DNA of 10,041 bases, from the NCBI GenBank assembly GCA_030681635.1, contig JAUXRT010000073.1:1-10041 (forward strand), written 5' to 3'. The position numbers were made by a program, and so were the translations under genes. Shown in pieces: positions 1-5,918 of this stretch. A model generated the notes under the pieces. The model was given only the letters and a program-made list of their open reading frames with translations. It had not been told where the DNA came from and did no database searches. This stretch comes from Reyranella sp. GTDB taxonomy: Bacteria; Pseudomonadota; Alphaproteobacteria; Reyranellales; Reyranellaceae. How positions within the stretch are numbered: the first letter of the stretch is position 1; each line of letters opens with the position of its first letter.

Positions 1-288
1 ATTGACCGCCACGAAGCCGCTGCCGAATTGATTGCCGTCGATCTTGATCAGCCAGGCATCGTACTCCGCTCCCTTGTGGCCGAGCGCCAGCAACTCCTCG
101 AACATGATGGTGATCTTCTGGCCGTTCGGCGTGCCCAGCGAATAGAGCTGCATCGGGTGACGGCCGACCGGCAGTTCCTTTTCAGCGATGGGGCCGGCGA
201 TCGGTCGGTTGATGTTGGCGAAGCGGCCCTCGGTGGCCTTGATCCAGGTCCAGACCTTGGGCGGGACGTACTCGGTTGGGCTGCTCAT
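1..288 (-). CDS. yghU: YghU-type glutathione-dependent disulfide-bond oxidoreductase (GST family), N-terminal part
   Basis: The visible 96 residues are the N-terminus; the gene runs off the left edge. They match the start of the YghU (Nu-class-like) glutathione transferase family, cytosolic enzymes that bind glutathione and reduce disulfides. Seen directly are an N-terminal extension with the NINRP motif at residues 25-29, the LPVGRHP motif at 39-45, and then the thioredoxin-like fold starting around residue 46 with YSLGTPNGQK. In this family Asn27 and the Thr-Pro-Asn at 53-55 lie at the glutathione site. The segment EELLALG..GAEYDAWLI is also typical. The ATG at 288 is preceded by an AGAGGA ribosome binding site. 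A possible sigma70 promoter lies at 327-356, so the gene may be transcribed separately from the lipoprotein gene behind it. The C-terminal helical domain is outside the window. The family call is firm; the physiological substrate is unknown. Confidence 0.9.
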   Translation of the reverse strand, partial: MSSPTEYVPPKVWTWIKATEGRFANINRPIAGPIAEKELPVGRHPMQLYSLGTPNGQKITIMFEELLALGHKGAEYDAWLIKIDGNQFGSGFVAVN

Positions 289-326
289 CCTGAAATTCCT
301 CTTCTGGCGCTTTCGTTGAGACAGCC

Positions 327-356
327 ATTCTATCGCGCTACTCAGGGAAGCGTCAC
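327..356 (-). promoter_or_regulatory. Possible sigma70 promoter for the YghU-type gene
   Basis: On the minus strand a TAGAAT (-10 like, 5 of 6 to TATAAT, at 327-332) is preceded by an 18-base spacer and GTGACG (351-356, partial match to TTGACA). The -35 part lies inside the last codons of the upstream lipoprotein gene. Transcription would start near 320, giving a leader of about 30 nt before the ATG at 288. It rests on consensus matching by eye only, and short matches of this kind do occur by chance. Confidence 0.3.
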
Positions 357-860
357 CTTCACTAACCGTCCGCCGCGCACGTCGACCCGCTGCATCATCG
401 AGCCGCCTTCTGCTTGTGTTGGACCCCACTTGATGCTGGTGGTGGCGTACCAGATGCCGTCGGGAACACGCGGGAAGGCGAAGCTGCCCGAGGCGTCGCA
501 GCGCGTCGTGCGGAGCGTCGAGACGTAGAGCGGATCGTCGCGGTCGAACTTCACCGGCCCGCGGCTGGTGGCGCGCGTGCCCCTTGTGTCGTTGCCGAAG
601 ATCGCCGTCATCCGCGCCCGCGCATAGGCGCTGTCGGGGATCAGGTTGGCCGACTGTCCGGCGCAGGTATGGGTGGTGCCGCCGGCCTTCTGGCTCGCGC
701 TGCCGGCCACGGTGTTGGTGCCGGTCTTGCGCGACCAGTCGACCTCGGACGGCGCGATCGGCGTGGAGAGCGCGCTACCCGGCAGACCGAGCTGGGCGCA
801 GCCGGCGACAGCCAGGATCAATCCCAGGATCGATGCAGTACGGAACGCGACAGATTTCAT
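342..860 (-). CDS. Small predicted lipoprotein with a carboxypeptidase-regulatory-like C-terminus
   Basis: This encodes 172 residues. The start at 860 is chosen because AAAGGAGG lies 8-9 bases upstream and because it opens directly with a lipoprotein signal: two basic residues around a hydrophobic stretch (about 9-19), then the lipobox VAGC with Cys21. The mature protein would be anchored to a membrane from the outside. Residues 48-95 contain a TCAG motif (Cys66) followed by a LIPDSAYARARM stretch. The last 50 residues (about 120-170) carry GSFAFPRVPDGIWY, the pattern of a small beta-sandwich related to carboxypeptidase regulatory (transthyretin-like) domains. Cys66 and Cys121 could form a disulfide. 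I know of similar uncharacterised alphaproteobacterial proteins but no function. It follows the methyltransferase gene by 73 nt with its own ribosome binding site, so it may be a separate unit. Gene and lipoprotein calls are fairly firm; the role is unknown. Confidence 0.75.
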   Translation of the reverse strand: MKSVAFRTASILGLILAVAGCAQLGLPGSALSTPIAPSEVDWSRKTGTNTVAGSASQKAGGTTHTCAGQSANLIPDSAYARARMTAIFGNDTRGTRATSRGPVKFDRDDPLYVSTLRTTRCDASGSFAFPRVPDGIWYATTSIKWGPTQAEGGSMMQRVDVRGGRLVKVTLP

Positions 861-933
861 GTGCGGCTTCCTCCTTTGCGGCAAGGTAAGCCGCGCGGTG
901 TAACGCGGGCCTGTGTTCCTTTGGTGATCGGCC

Positions 934-1515
934 TCACGCCTCCGACAGGCGATAATTCCAGATGGCCATCGGCGGCACATTGCGCCATTCGCGGCCGACG
1001 AAGGTCGCGTCGAGCTTCAGGGCCACCTCCTCGGGATCGACGGGCGAGCGGAAGCCGTAGGTGTACTGGATGATGGCGCCGCCCGACGGCATGGACCGGA
1101 AGGCGCCGGAATAGCAGCGGGCGGCGGCCCGCGGCGGCACAGCGCGCATCGGCAGGCCGCTCAGCACGACGCTGACGGACGGGATGCCCGCCGCCGCTAG
1201 GATCGCGCCCAGGTCCAACGCATCGCCGTGCAGCACGCGCAGATCGCGGAATCGTCTTTCCAGGGTGCTACAGAGTTCGGCGTCCCGTTCCACGACGATG
1301 ATCCGATCGACAGGACACCCCGCCTCGATGAGGGCCCGGGTCACCGGCCCCGTCCCGGCCCCAAGCTCGAGCACTGGCCCGCTGCCCGGAATCGCGGCAT
1401 CGAGGGCGGCCTGTGCCAGCCGGCGGGCTGTCCAGGAACTGCTGGCAATCGGCAATCCCACGGCGACGGGGTCGCGGGTCCAGCCCCGCAGGAAGACCAG
1501 GGGATTGCTCGGCAT
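934..1515 (-). CDS. Class I SAM-dependent methyltransferase, PmtA-like (possible phospholipid N-methyltransferase)
   Basis: The protein has 193 residues. The N-terminus FLRGWTRDPVAVG followed by a Ser-rich IASSS stretch is the signature seen in rhizobial-type PmtA proteins, which methylate phosphatidylethanolamine towards phosphatidylcholine at the inner face of the membrane. The SAM-binding motif I is VLELGAGTG (48-56). The acidic residue at the end of strand 2 is Glu76 (IIVVERD), and motif II-like HGDALDL is at 96-102. A post-motif LSGLPM segment corresponds to the catalytic-loop region of this group. The start at 1515 has only a weak GAGCAG ribosome binding site, and the gene lies 34 nt after the LLM oxidoreductase stop, so co-transcription and partial coupling are likely. 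PmtA-like proteins and distant rRNA-dimethylase relatives share this layout, so the lipid substrate is an inference. The methyltransferase fold itself is clear. Confidence 0.8.
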   Translation of the reverse strand: MPSNPLVFLRGWTRDPVAVGLPIASSSWTARRLAQAALDAAIPGSGPVLELGAGTGPVTRALIEAGCPVDRIIVVERDAELCSTLERRFRDLRVLHGDALDLGAILAAAGIPSVSVVLSGLPMRAVPPRAAARCYSGAFRSMPSGGAIIQYTYGFRSPVDPEEVALKLDATFVGREWRNVPPMAIWNYRLSEA

Positions 1516-1549
1516 CGCTGCTCAACGCGGCAGCACCCGCTCCGGTTCC

Positions 1550-2458
1550 TCAGCCGAAGGCGGCAAACACCTCGTCGATCGCCTTCAGCTGGTTGCCGGC
1601 CGCCGAGGACGGCACCAGGATCGGCGTGTGGACGCCCGCCGCGCGCCAGGCGGCAATGCCCTCGCGGACCTTCGCCGCCGGCCCGAACAGCGTGTTGTCC
1701 TGGAGCCATTTGTCGGTGAGAAACTTCGGCACGTCGTCGCGGCGTCCCTCGGCGATGGCCTTCTCGATCGCGTCCATTTCCTCGATGTAGCCGGCTTCCT
1801 TCCAGTAGTTCCGGTAGTTCGGCAGGAAGGCATAGTTGGTGAGCGTGCGCCGGTTCACCGCCCGGGCGGCCGCGATATCATCGCTGATGCAGGTCGGGAT
1901 CATGTTGCCGATGAAGAAGCCGGGGTCGTTGCGCCTGGCCGCAGGGAGAGCCGCCAGGGAGTCGGCCATGTGCGAGAGGGACGCGTTGGCGAAGATCACG
2001 CCCTCGGCCAGCTCGCCGGACAGCGCCACCATCTTCTTGCGCAAGGCCGCGACCAGGATCGGCGGCAGCGGACCGAACCCGGTCTCGGCGCGGTATTTCT
2101 CGATGAAGGCGCGCGTGTCGGCCAGCGGCTTGCCCGGCGTCACGCCCATCCGCACATAGGACGGCCCGTGCGCGATGCCGATGCCGAGACGAAACCGTCC
2201 GCCCGAGATCTCGTGCATCATCGCGGCACTCTGCGCGAAATCGACCATGGTGCGCTGATAGATCGGCGCGATGGCGGTGCCGAAGGGGATTGAGCTCGTG
2301 TTCCACGACAGCGCCTCGCAGGTCGACATGCCGCCGGTCGGGCTCGGCACGTAGATGCCGGCGAATCCGCGGCGTTCGGCCTCCTGGGCCAATTCGATGG
2401 TGCGGCGGCGGCGCCCCGGCATGGCGATCAGGCAGAGCGCGGGAAGCGGTTCGGACAT
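1550..2458 (-). CDS. LLM-class (luciferase-like) flavin-dependent oxidoreductase
   Basis: The protein has 302 residues with the bacterial luciferase-like TIM-barrel pattern, a cytosolic monooxygenase or reductase using FMN or F420. Seen are an early AQEAERRGFAGIYVPSPTGG segment (24-43), GTAIAPIYQRTMVDFAQSAAMM (60-81), and the family hallmark SGGRFRLGIGIAHGP (85-99). These are followed by the barrel strand VAALRKKMVALSGELAEGVIFANAS and a helical C-terminus ending in a PILVPSSAAG segment. The start at 2458 has GAAGGAA about 8 bases upstream. The gene is first in a minus-strand pair with the methyltransferase and is divergent from the SDR gene at 2600. Members are often annotated F420-dependent, but many alphaproteobacterial ones use FMN, and the sequence does not settle which. 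The family call is firm; the substrate is unknown. Confidence 0.88.
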   Translation of the reverse strand: MSEPLPALCLIAMPGRRRRTIELAQEAERRGFAGIYVPSPTGGMSTCEALSWNTSSIPFGTAIAPIYQRTMVDFAQSAAMMHEISGGRFRLGIGIAHGPSYVRMGVTPGKPLADTRAFIEKYRAETGFGPLPPILVAALRKKMVALSGELAEGVIFANASLSHMADSLAALPAARRNDPGFFIGNMIPTCISDDIAAARAVNRRTLTNYAFLPNYRNYWKEAGYIEEMDAIEKAIAEGRRDDVPKFLTDKWLQDNTLFGPAAKVREGIAAWRAAGVHTPILVPSSAAGNQLKAIDEVFAAFG

Positions 2459-2599
2459 GCGGGCGTTTCCTTCGTAATTGGGCCCAGCGTCTCATCTGCC
2501 GACCAGCGGTACAAGCGCGCCTCATCACCCCGAAGAACAGGGACGCCTGCATTTCCGATGATCTAGACTGAACCCCACAACACAGCGGGAGACGACGGG

Positions 2600-3346
2600 A
2601 TGAAGATCGATTTCACCGGCAAGAAGGCCATCGTGTGCGGCGGCTCCAAGGGCATCGGGCGCGCGATCGCGCTGGGCTTCGCGGCCGCCGGCGGCGACGT
2701 CTCGATCTGCGCCCGCGAGCCCGGATCGCTCGAGGCTGCGCGCGCGGAGATCGCCAAGCTCGGCCACAAGGCCCATGCCGCCAGCGCCGACCTTTCCCAG
2801 GGCGATGCCGTGCGCGGCTATGTGCGCGCGGCCGTCGACGCACTGGGCGGCTGCGACCTGCTGATCAACAACGCCTCGGCCTTCGGCTCGTCGGACGACA
2901 ACAAGGGCTGGACCGACAATCTTGCCGTCGACATGCTGGCGATTGTGCACGCCACGCAGGAAGCGCTGCCGGCGCTGAAGAAGAGCCAGGGCAGCGTGGT
3001 GAACATCTCCTCGATCTCGGCGCTTCATCCCGCCGCGCGGCAGCCGCCCTATGGCGCCATCAAGGCGGCGGTGATCCATTACACGATCACGCAGGCCGCG
3101 ATGTACGCCAAGGACCGCATCCGCGTGAACTGCATCGCGCCGGGCTCGATCGAGTTTCCCGGTGGCGTCTGGGACCGGCGCAAGACCGCCAACGACCCGA
3201 TCTACAAGAATACGCTGGCCTCGATTCCGTTCGGCCGCATGGGCACCGCGGAAGAGGTCGCCAACGTGGCGCTGTTCCTGGCCTCGCCGCTCGCCTCGTG
3301 GGTGACCGGCCAGGCCATCGCCGTGGCCGGCGCGCAGGGGCTGTAG
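2600..3346 (+). CDS. SDR family NAD(P)-dependent oxidoreductase
   Basis: This is a 248-residue classical short-chain dehydrogenase, a cytosolic enzyme that oxidises or reduces alcohols, ketones or acyl groups. The Rossmann cofactor motif is CGGSKGIGRAIA (13-24). Asp64 of ADLS contacts the adenine, and NNAS is at 90-93. The active site has Ser138 in NISSIS and the Tyr151-Gly-Ala-Ile-Lys155 pair. The NCIAPGSI segment and a C-terminal SWVTGQAIAVAGAQGL complete the fold. The start at 2600 is supported by GGGAG about 9 bases upstream and the standard N-terminal length. The usual Asn of the catalytic tetrad on helix 4 appears to be Asp111. Arg39 after strand 2 (CARE) suggests NADP(H) preference, though weakly. 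The gene is divergent from the LLM oxidoreductase (141 bp shared region) and convergent with the amidotransferase, 7 bases away. The substrate cannot be deduced. Confidence 0.93.
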   Translation: MKIDFTGKKAIVCGGSKGIGRAIALGFAAAGGDVSICAREPGSLEAARAEIAKLGHKAHAASADLSQGDAVRGYVRAAVDALGGCDLLINNASAFGSSDDNKGWTDNLAVDMLAIVHATQEALPALKKSQGSVVNISSISALHPAARQPPYGAIKAAVIHYTITQAAMYAKDRIRVNCIAPGSIEFPGGVWDRRKTANDPIYKNTLASIPFGRMGTAEEVANVALFLASPLASWVTGQAIAVAGAQGL

Positions 3347-3353
3347 CCGGCGT

Positions 3354-4163
3354 TCAGGACGGCACGAGTTCTCCGGCAGCCACGACCACGATCTCGCCCT
3401 CGGCGAGCGGCCGCCAATGGCCCGCGGTCACCGGCACGCTGGCGAGCAGCGCCATCTCTTGCGCCTCGCCCGCGTGATGGTCGTGGATGGCGACGCCTGA
3501 GTCCACAGGCGCACTCGCCGTGGCGCCGCGATGGCGGTGACGGAACCACAGGCCCGGCGGCGCCACGATGCCGTCGGCCTGGGTGCGGCGATGGCCATGG
3601 CCGAAGATGAACTCACCGTCGCTGTAGAGAAAGTTGGCGATGCCGAGAGGCCGCATCTCGGCCGCGAATTCGGTCACGACGGCGAGCCTCTTCTTGAGTG
3701 TCGGAGCGGTTGCGCCTTGCCACAGCGGCGCCAGCCGATCCAGCAGAAGGCAGAAAGCCATTTCCGAATCTGTCTCGCCGACGGGCTGAAATCGATGCGA
3801 CGAGGTCGCGAACCTGGCGGCGATCTCGTCGAAGCCGCCGTTGTGCGCGAAGAGGTGCATGCGGCCGCCCAGCTCGCGCGCGAAAGGCTGGGTGTTGGCG
3901 TGGGAGTTGGCGCCGCAGGTGGCACGCCGGATATGGGAGATCAGAAGCCCGGTCGACAGTGCGCGCTGCTCGATGAAAGTCACCCAGGGGCTGTCGCCTG
4001 CCGGCTCCGGCTCCTTGTAGAGGCGGATGTCGCGGCCCTCATGAAAGGCCACACCCCAGCCATCGATATTGCGGCCGTCGGGCGCACCATGAGCGGCAAA
4101 GCGTTTCAGCGAAAACGTGGCGCGGGTGGGATGGCGGCTGGACAGGCAGAAGAGTTCGCACAT
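3354..4163 (-). CDS. yafJ: YafJ-type class II glutamine amidotransferase
   Basis: This encodes 269 residues of the N-terminal nucleophile (class II) glutaminase fold, closely resembling E. coli YafJ over its whole length. The start at 4163 is fixed by biology: Cys2 in MCELF must become the N-terminal nucleophile after Met removal, so the longer open frame upstream is not coding. Further active-site features are DGWGVAF (34-40), SHIRRAT..GANSHANTQPF (76-94), the oxyanion and glutamine-binding FAHNGG (105-110), and GETDSE. There is no second synthase domain, so the ammonia acceptor is unknown, as for YafJ. No Shine-Dalgarno sequence precedes the ATG. Instead a perfect 6-bp inverted repeat lies 10-24 nt upstream, and a poor -35/-10 pair would give a nearly leaderless transcript. 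It is divergent from the CsbD gene. The family call is firm; the role is not known. Confidence 0.92.
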   Translation of the reverse strand: MCELFCLSSRHPTRATFSLKRFAAHGAPDGRNIDGWGVAFHEGRDIRLYKEPEPAGDSPWVTFIEQRALSTGLLISHIRRATCGANSHANTQPFARELGGRMHLFAHNGGFDEIAARFATSSHRFQPVGETDSEMAFCLLLDRLAPLWQGATAPTLKKRLAVVTEFAAEMRPLGIANFLYSDGEFIFGHGHRRTQADGIVAPPGLWFRHRHRGATASAPVDSGVAIHDHHAGEAQEMALLASVPVTAGHWRPLAEGEIVVVAAGELVPS

Positions 4164-4172
4164 GCCGCGCAC

Positions 4173-4187
4173 CGTAGCATGGCTACG
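4173..4187. repeat. Perfect 6-bp inverted repeat (3-nt loop) in the divergent amidotransferase/CsbD region
   Basis: CGTAGC, then ATG, then GCTACG is an exact inverted repeat. It lies 10 to 24 bases upstream of the amidotransferase start codon and upstream of the probable CsbD promoter. In the amidotransferase transcript it could form a small hairpin where a ribosome binding site would normally sit; as DNA it could be a protein-binding site. The length is short enough that chance is possible. Confidence 0.35.
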
Positions 4188-4198
4188 ACATTCCGACC

Positions 4199-4223
4199 GC
4201 AACCCCGCCTCGCGACCTGCGTT
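4199..4223 (+). promoter_or_regulatory. Likely EcfG-type general stress promoter for the CsbD gene
   Basis: GCAAC (4199-4203), a 17-base spacer and GTT (4221-4223, in the context CGTT) match the alphaproteobacterial general stress sigma factor EcfG consensus GGAAC-N16/17-GTT with one mismatch in the -35 box. Transcription would begin around 4230, leaving a leader of roughly 20 nt that contains the AGGAG ribosome binding site at 4241-4245. CsbD genes are known general-stress-response members in related bacteria, which makes the match more credible than its length alone would. This is an inference from consensus and context. Confidence 0.5.
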
Positions 4224-4251
4224 GGATAGGCTCAACACACAGGAGCGTGGC

Positions 4252-4440
4252 ATGAGCAGCACCACCGACAAGATCAAGGGTACCGCCAACCAGGTCGCCG
4301 GCAAGATCAAGCAGGGCGTCGGCGAGGCCACCGACGATCACGAGCTCAAGGGCGAAGGCAAGTTGCAGGAAGCCAAGGGCAAGGTGCAGAAGGCCGTCGG
4401 CGACGTGAAGTCGGCCGTGAAGAAGGCAGCCGATCTCTAG
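4252..4440 (+). CDS. CsbD family stress-response protein
   Basis: A 62-residue, highly charged, Lys/Glu/Gly/Ala-rich protein without Cys or Trp, of typical CsbD length. The family core is complete: DKIKGTANQVAGKIKQGVGEA (6-26), then DDHELKGEGKLQEAKGKVQKA (28-48), and a basic amphipathic tail ending VKSAVKKAADL. CsbD proteins are small cytosolic helical proteins induced in the general stress response (sigmaB in Bacillus, EcfG in alphaproteobacteria); their molecular action is not established. The start at 4252 follows AGGAG with 6-7 bases spacing, which rules out the longer open frame beginning at 4117. A probable EcfG promoter is at 4199-4223 and a strong terminator begins 22 bases after the stop, so this is a monocistronic unit. 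Confidence 0.95.
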   Translation: MSSTTDKIKGTANQVAGKIKQGVGEATDDHELKGEGKLQEAKGKVQKAVGDVKSAVKKAADL

Positions 4441-4461
4441 AAACACCTTCCGACGAGACAG

Positions 4462-4490
4462 CGAAAGGCGCCAGCGGGCGCCTTTCGTTT
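4462..4490 (+). terminator. Rho-independent terminator after the CsbD gene
   Basis: An exact 11-bp stem, CGAAAGGCGCC (4462-4472) and GGCGCCTTTCG (4477-4487), closes a 4-base AGCG loop and is followed by TTT on the plus strand. It begins 22 bases after the CsbD stop and ends 9 bases before the stop of the convergent TonB-like gene, so it may serve both directions. The minus strand lacks a clear T run after the stem, so termination there would be weaker. Confidence 0.85.
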
Positions 4491-4498
4491 GAGCGTAT

Positions 4499-5470
4499 CT
4501 ACCGCCCGACGACGGAGACCAGCGGCAGATCGAAGCTGGCGCTGGCGCCCTTGATGTCGGGCGGCAGTGGCGTGTAGGGCGCACCGCTGCGCACGCCGGC
4601 CAAGACGCCGCGGTCGAACTCCGGGACGCCGCTCGAACGGGCAATGCTGGCATTGAGCAGCCGGCCGTCGCGCGCGATGACGATCCGCACCACGGTGACG
4701 CCCCGGTTGACGCGGACGTTGGCCTCGTAGCGATAGCCCTCGAGCTTGCGCGCGACCTGCCAGAGATAGTTATCGGCGACGCGCGCACGCGTGTAGGCGT
4801 CCGCGGGATTGACGAAGGGGTGCGGCGACGGCGGCTCTGCCGACTCGCCCGCGGGTGGCTTCCGCTGGGGTGCGGGCGTGAGCGGCGACGGCCGAAGCTC
4901 CGGCCGGGGCGCGGGCGGCGGTGGCGCCGGCGGGGCCAGCAGGGACTGCAGCGGCGGCGCCGGGATCGGCGCCGGCTCGGGAAGCGCTGAGTCGAATGGC
5001 TTGGGCGGCAGCGGCTCGGGTGGAGTCGGCTCGGAAAGCGGAAGCCGCGTTGCTTCACGCGACATCGGGGCCGGCATCGGCGGCGGCGGCGCCGGGGGGG
5101 CCTTCGTCAGCGGCTGCGACGGCAACGCCTGGGTCGGCCGATCAGCCGTCACGGGCGCGGGCGGCCGCAGGCCCAGTTCGACGGGCGGCGCCCGGGGCGT
5201 GGGTGGCTTGGTCTCGGGCGGCGGTGGCGGGGGTGGTGGCGGCTGCTCGAACGAGACTTCTATGGCCTCCTCGATCTGCGCCCGTTGGGGCTGGTTGATC
5301 GACATCCACCACAGCGCCAGCACCACCAGCACATGCAGCAACACCGCCAGCGCCAGCGCCACGGGCGACAGGCGTTCGGACCGCGAGGAGAAGGTGCTGA
5401 CGGCGGGGACCATGACAGGAAAAAATAGGATGGAACATCGTAGCGCGCCATCATGGCGGCCCTGCGGCAT
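4499..5470 (-). CDS. TonB-like energy transducer protein
   Basis: This encodes about 323 residues in the TonB layout: a short cytoplasmic N-terminus, one membrane helix (about residues 37-57, LALAVLLHVLVVLALWWM), and a long periplasmic Pro-rich spacer. The spacer includes nine consecutive prolines at about 77-85 and many PPAP/PEPLPPKP repeats up to about 215. It ends in a C-terminal domain of about 95 residues (YLWQVARKLEGYRY, VVRIVIARDGRLLNASI, SSGVPEFDRGVLAGV) with the TonB_C pattern. Such proteins carry proton-motive energy from ExbBD to outer-membrane receptors or act in TolA-like envelope roles. No exbB, exbD or receptor gene is nearby. The start is uncertain. ATG 5470 has an AGGGGG site 8 bases upstream and is used here. 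ATG 5413 (MVPAVSTF, 304 residues) gives the more usual short N-terminus but lacks a ribosome binding site. ATG 5479 is also possible. Confidence 0.85.
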   Translation of the reverse strand: MPQGRHDGALRCSILFFPVMVPAVSTFSSRSERLSPVALALAVLLHVLVVLALWWMSINQPQRAQIEEAIEVSFEQPPPPPPPPPETKPPTPRAPPVELGLRPPAPVTADRPTQALPSQPLTKAPPAPPPPMPAPMSREATRLPLSEPTPPEPLPPKPFDSALPEPAPIPAPPLQSLLAPPAPPPPAPRPELRPSPLTPAPQRKPPAGESAEPPSPHPFVNPADAYTRARVADNYLWQVARKLEGYRYEANVRVNRGVTVVRIVIARDGRLLNASIARSSGVPEFDRGVLAGVRSGAPYTPLPPDIKGASASFDLPLVSVVGR

Positions 5471-5565
5471 AGCATTCACCCCCTGCTGCCCCTCGGCGGC
5501 GGCAACCGGCCCACCAGCACGGCTGTTGAAGAGGTGAAAGGCCGGATTGATTGCCGGGTTAATTC

Positions 5566-5903
5566 ATGAAGCGGCAGATGTTTCCCGCCTGGGCAGGTGC
5601 CCATGCCGCTGCGACAGGCTTGGCGTTCCTGACGCTGGGCACCGGGCCGGCGGCGGCCGAGGGCTGTCTGGAACAGGTCCGCCGGCTTGCCGCCCGCCAC
5701 GGCAGGTCGATCGATCCCCCTGCTCTTTCACCCGGCAGCCCCCGCCAACCGATCCGCCCGGCGCCACACCGGACGGCCAGGTGGACCTTACGGCCCTGCA
5801 GGCCCTGCGGGTGGCGGCGAAGGATCAGGCCGAACGCGGCAGCGAAGCGGGCAGCGTCGAACGGCTGGCGACGGCACGGGAACTCAGTACCCGCGCACCC
5901 TAG
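5566..5903 (+). pseudogene. Small secreted protein, apparently frameshifted
   Basis: A signal peptide opens at ATG 5566 (MKRQ, a hydrophobic stretch, then PAAA before EGCLEQVRRLAARHG), so the product would be exported. This frame reads sensibly to about 5743 and then turns into Arg/Pro/Trp-rich nonsense running to 5982 over the convergent sodC gene. The neighbouring frame, from about 5740 to a TAG at 5901-5903, reads sensibly: PDGQVDLTALQALRVAAKDQAERGSEAG and an Arg/Leu-rich helix. Joining the two needs one extra base, most simply in the C5 run at 5739-5743, and gives about 112 residues. The C-terminal helix resembles small uncharacterised periplasmic proteins of alphaproteobacteria whose end reads AxxEAERG..A.....L..A. 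The gene may be a decayed pseudogene, or the C run may be a sequencing error. There is no good ribosome binding site. No function is known. Confidence 0.5.
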
Positions 5904-5918
5904 ATTCTATTTGCGCAA

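Noticed and set aside
1184..2293. Plus-strand open frame of 369 codons opposite the LLM oxidoreductase and methyltransferase
   Set aside because: Low-complexity Arg/Gly/His-rich translation, no ribosome binding site, and fully antisense to well-supported genes.
2459..2599. Promoters in the divergent LLM/SDR region, for example TAGACT at 2564-2569
   Set aside because: No matching -35 box at a sensible distance on either strand; too weak to list as a feature.
4164..4331. In-frame upstream extension of the amidotransferase with a hydrophobic stretch that looks like a signal
   Set aside because: Class II amidotransferases need Cys at the N-terminus after Met removal, so the start must be at 4163. 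The extension also overlaps the start of the CsbD gene.
4809..5537. Plus-strand Gly-rich frame resembling a glycine-repeat protein
   Set aside because: The glycine runs are simply the reverse complement of the proline codons of the TonB-like spacer.
5904..5918. Possible terminator between the frameshifted gene and sodC
   Set aside because: The 15-base gap holds no inverted repeat and no T run next to a stem.
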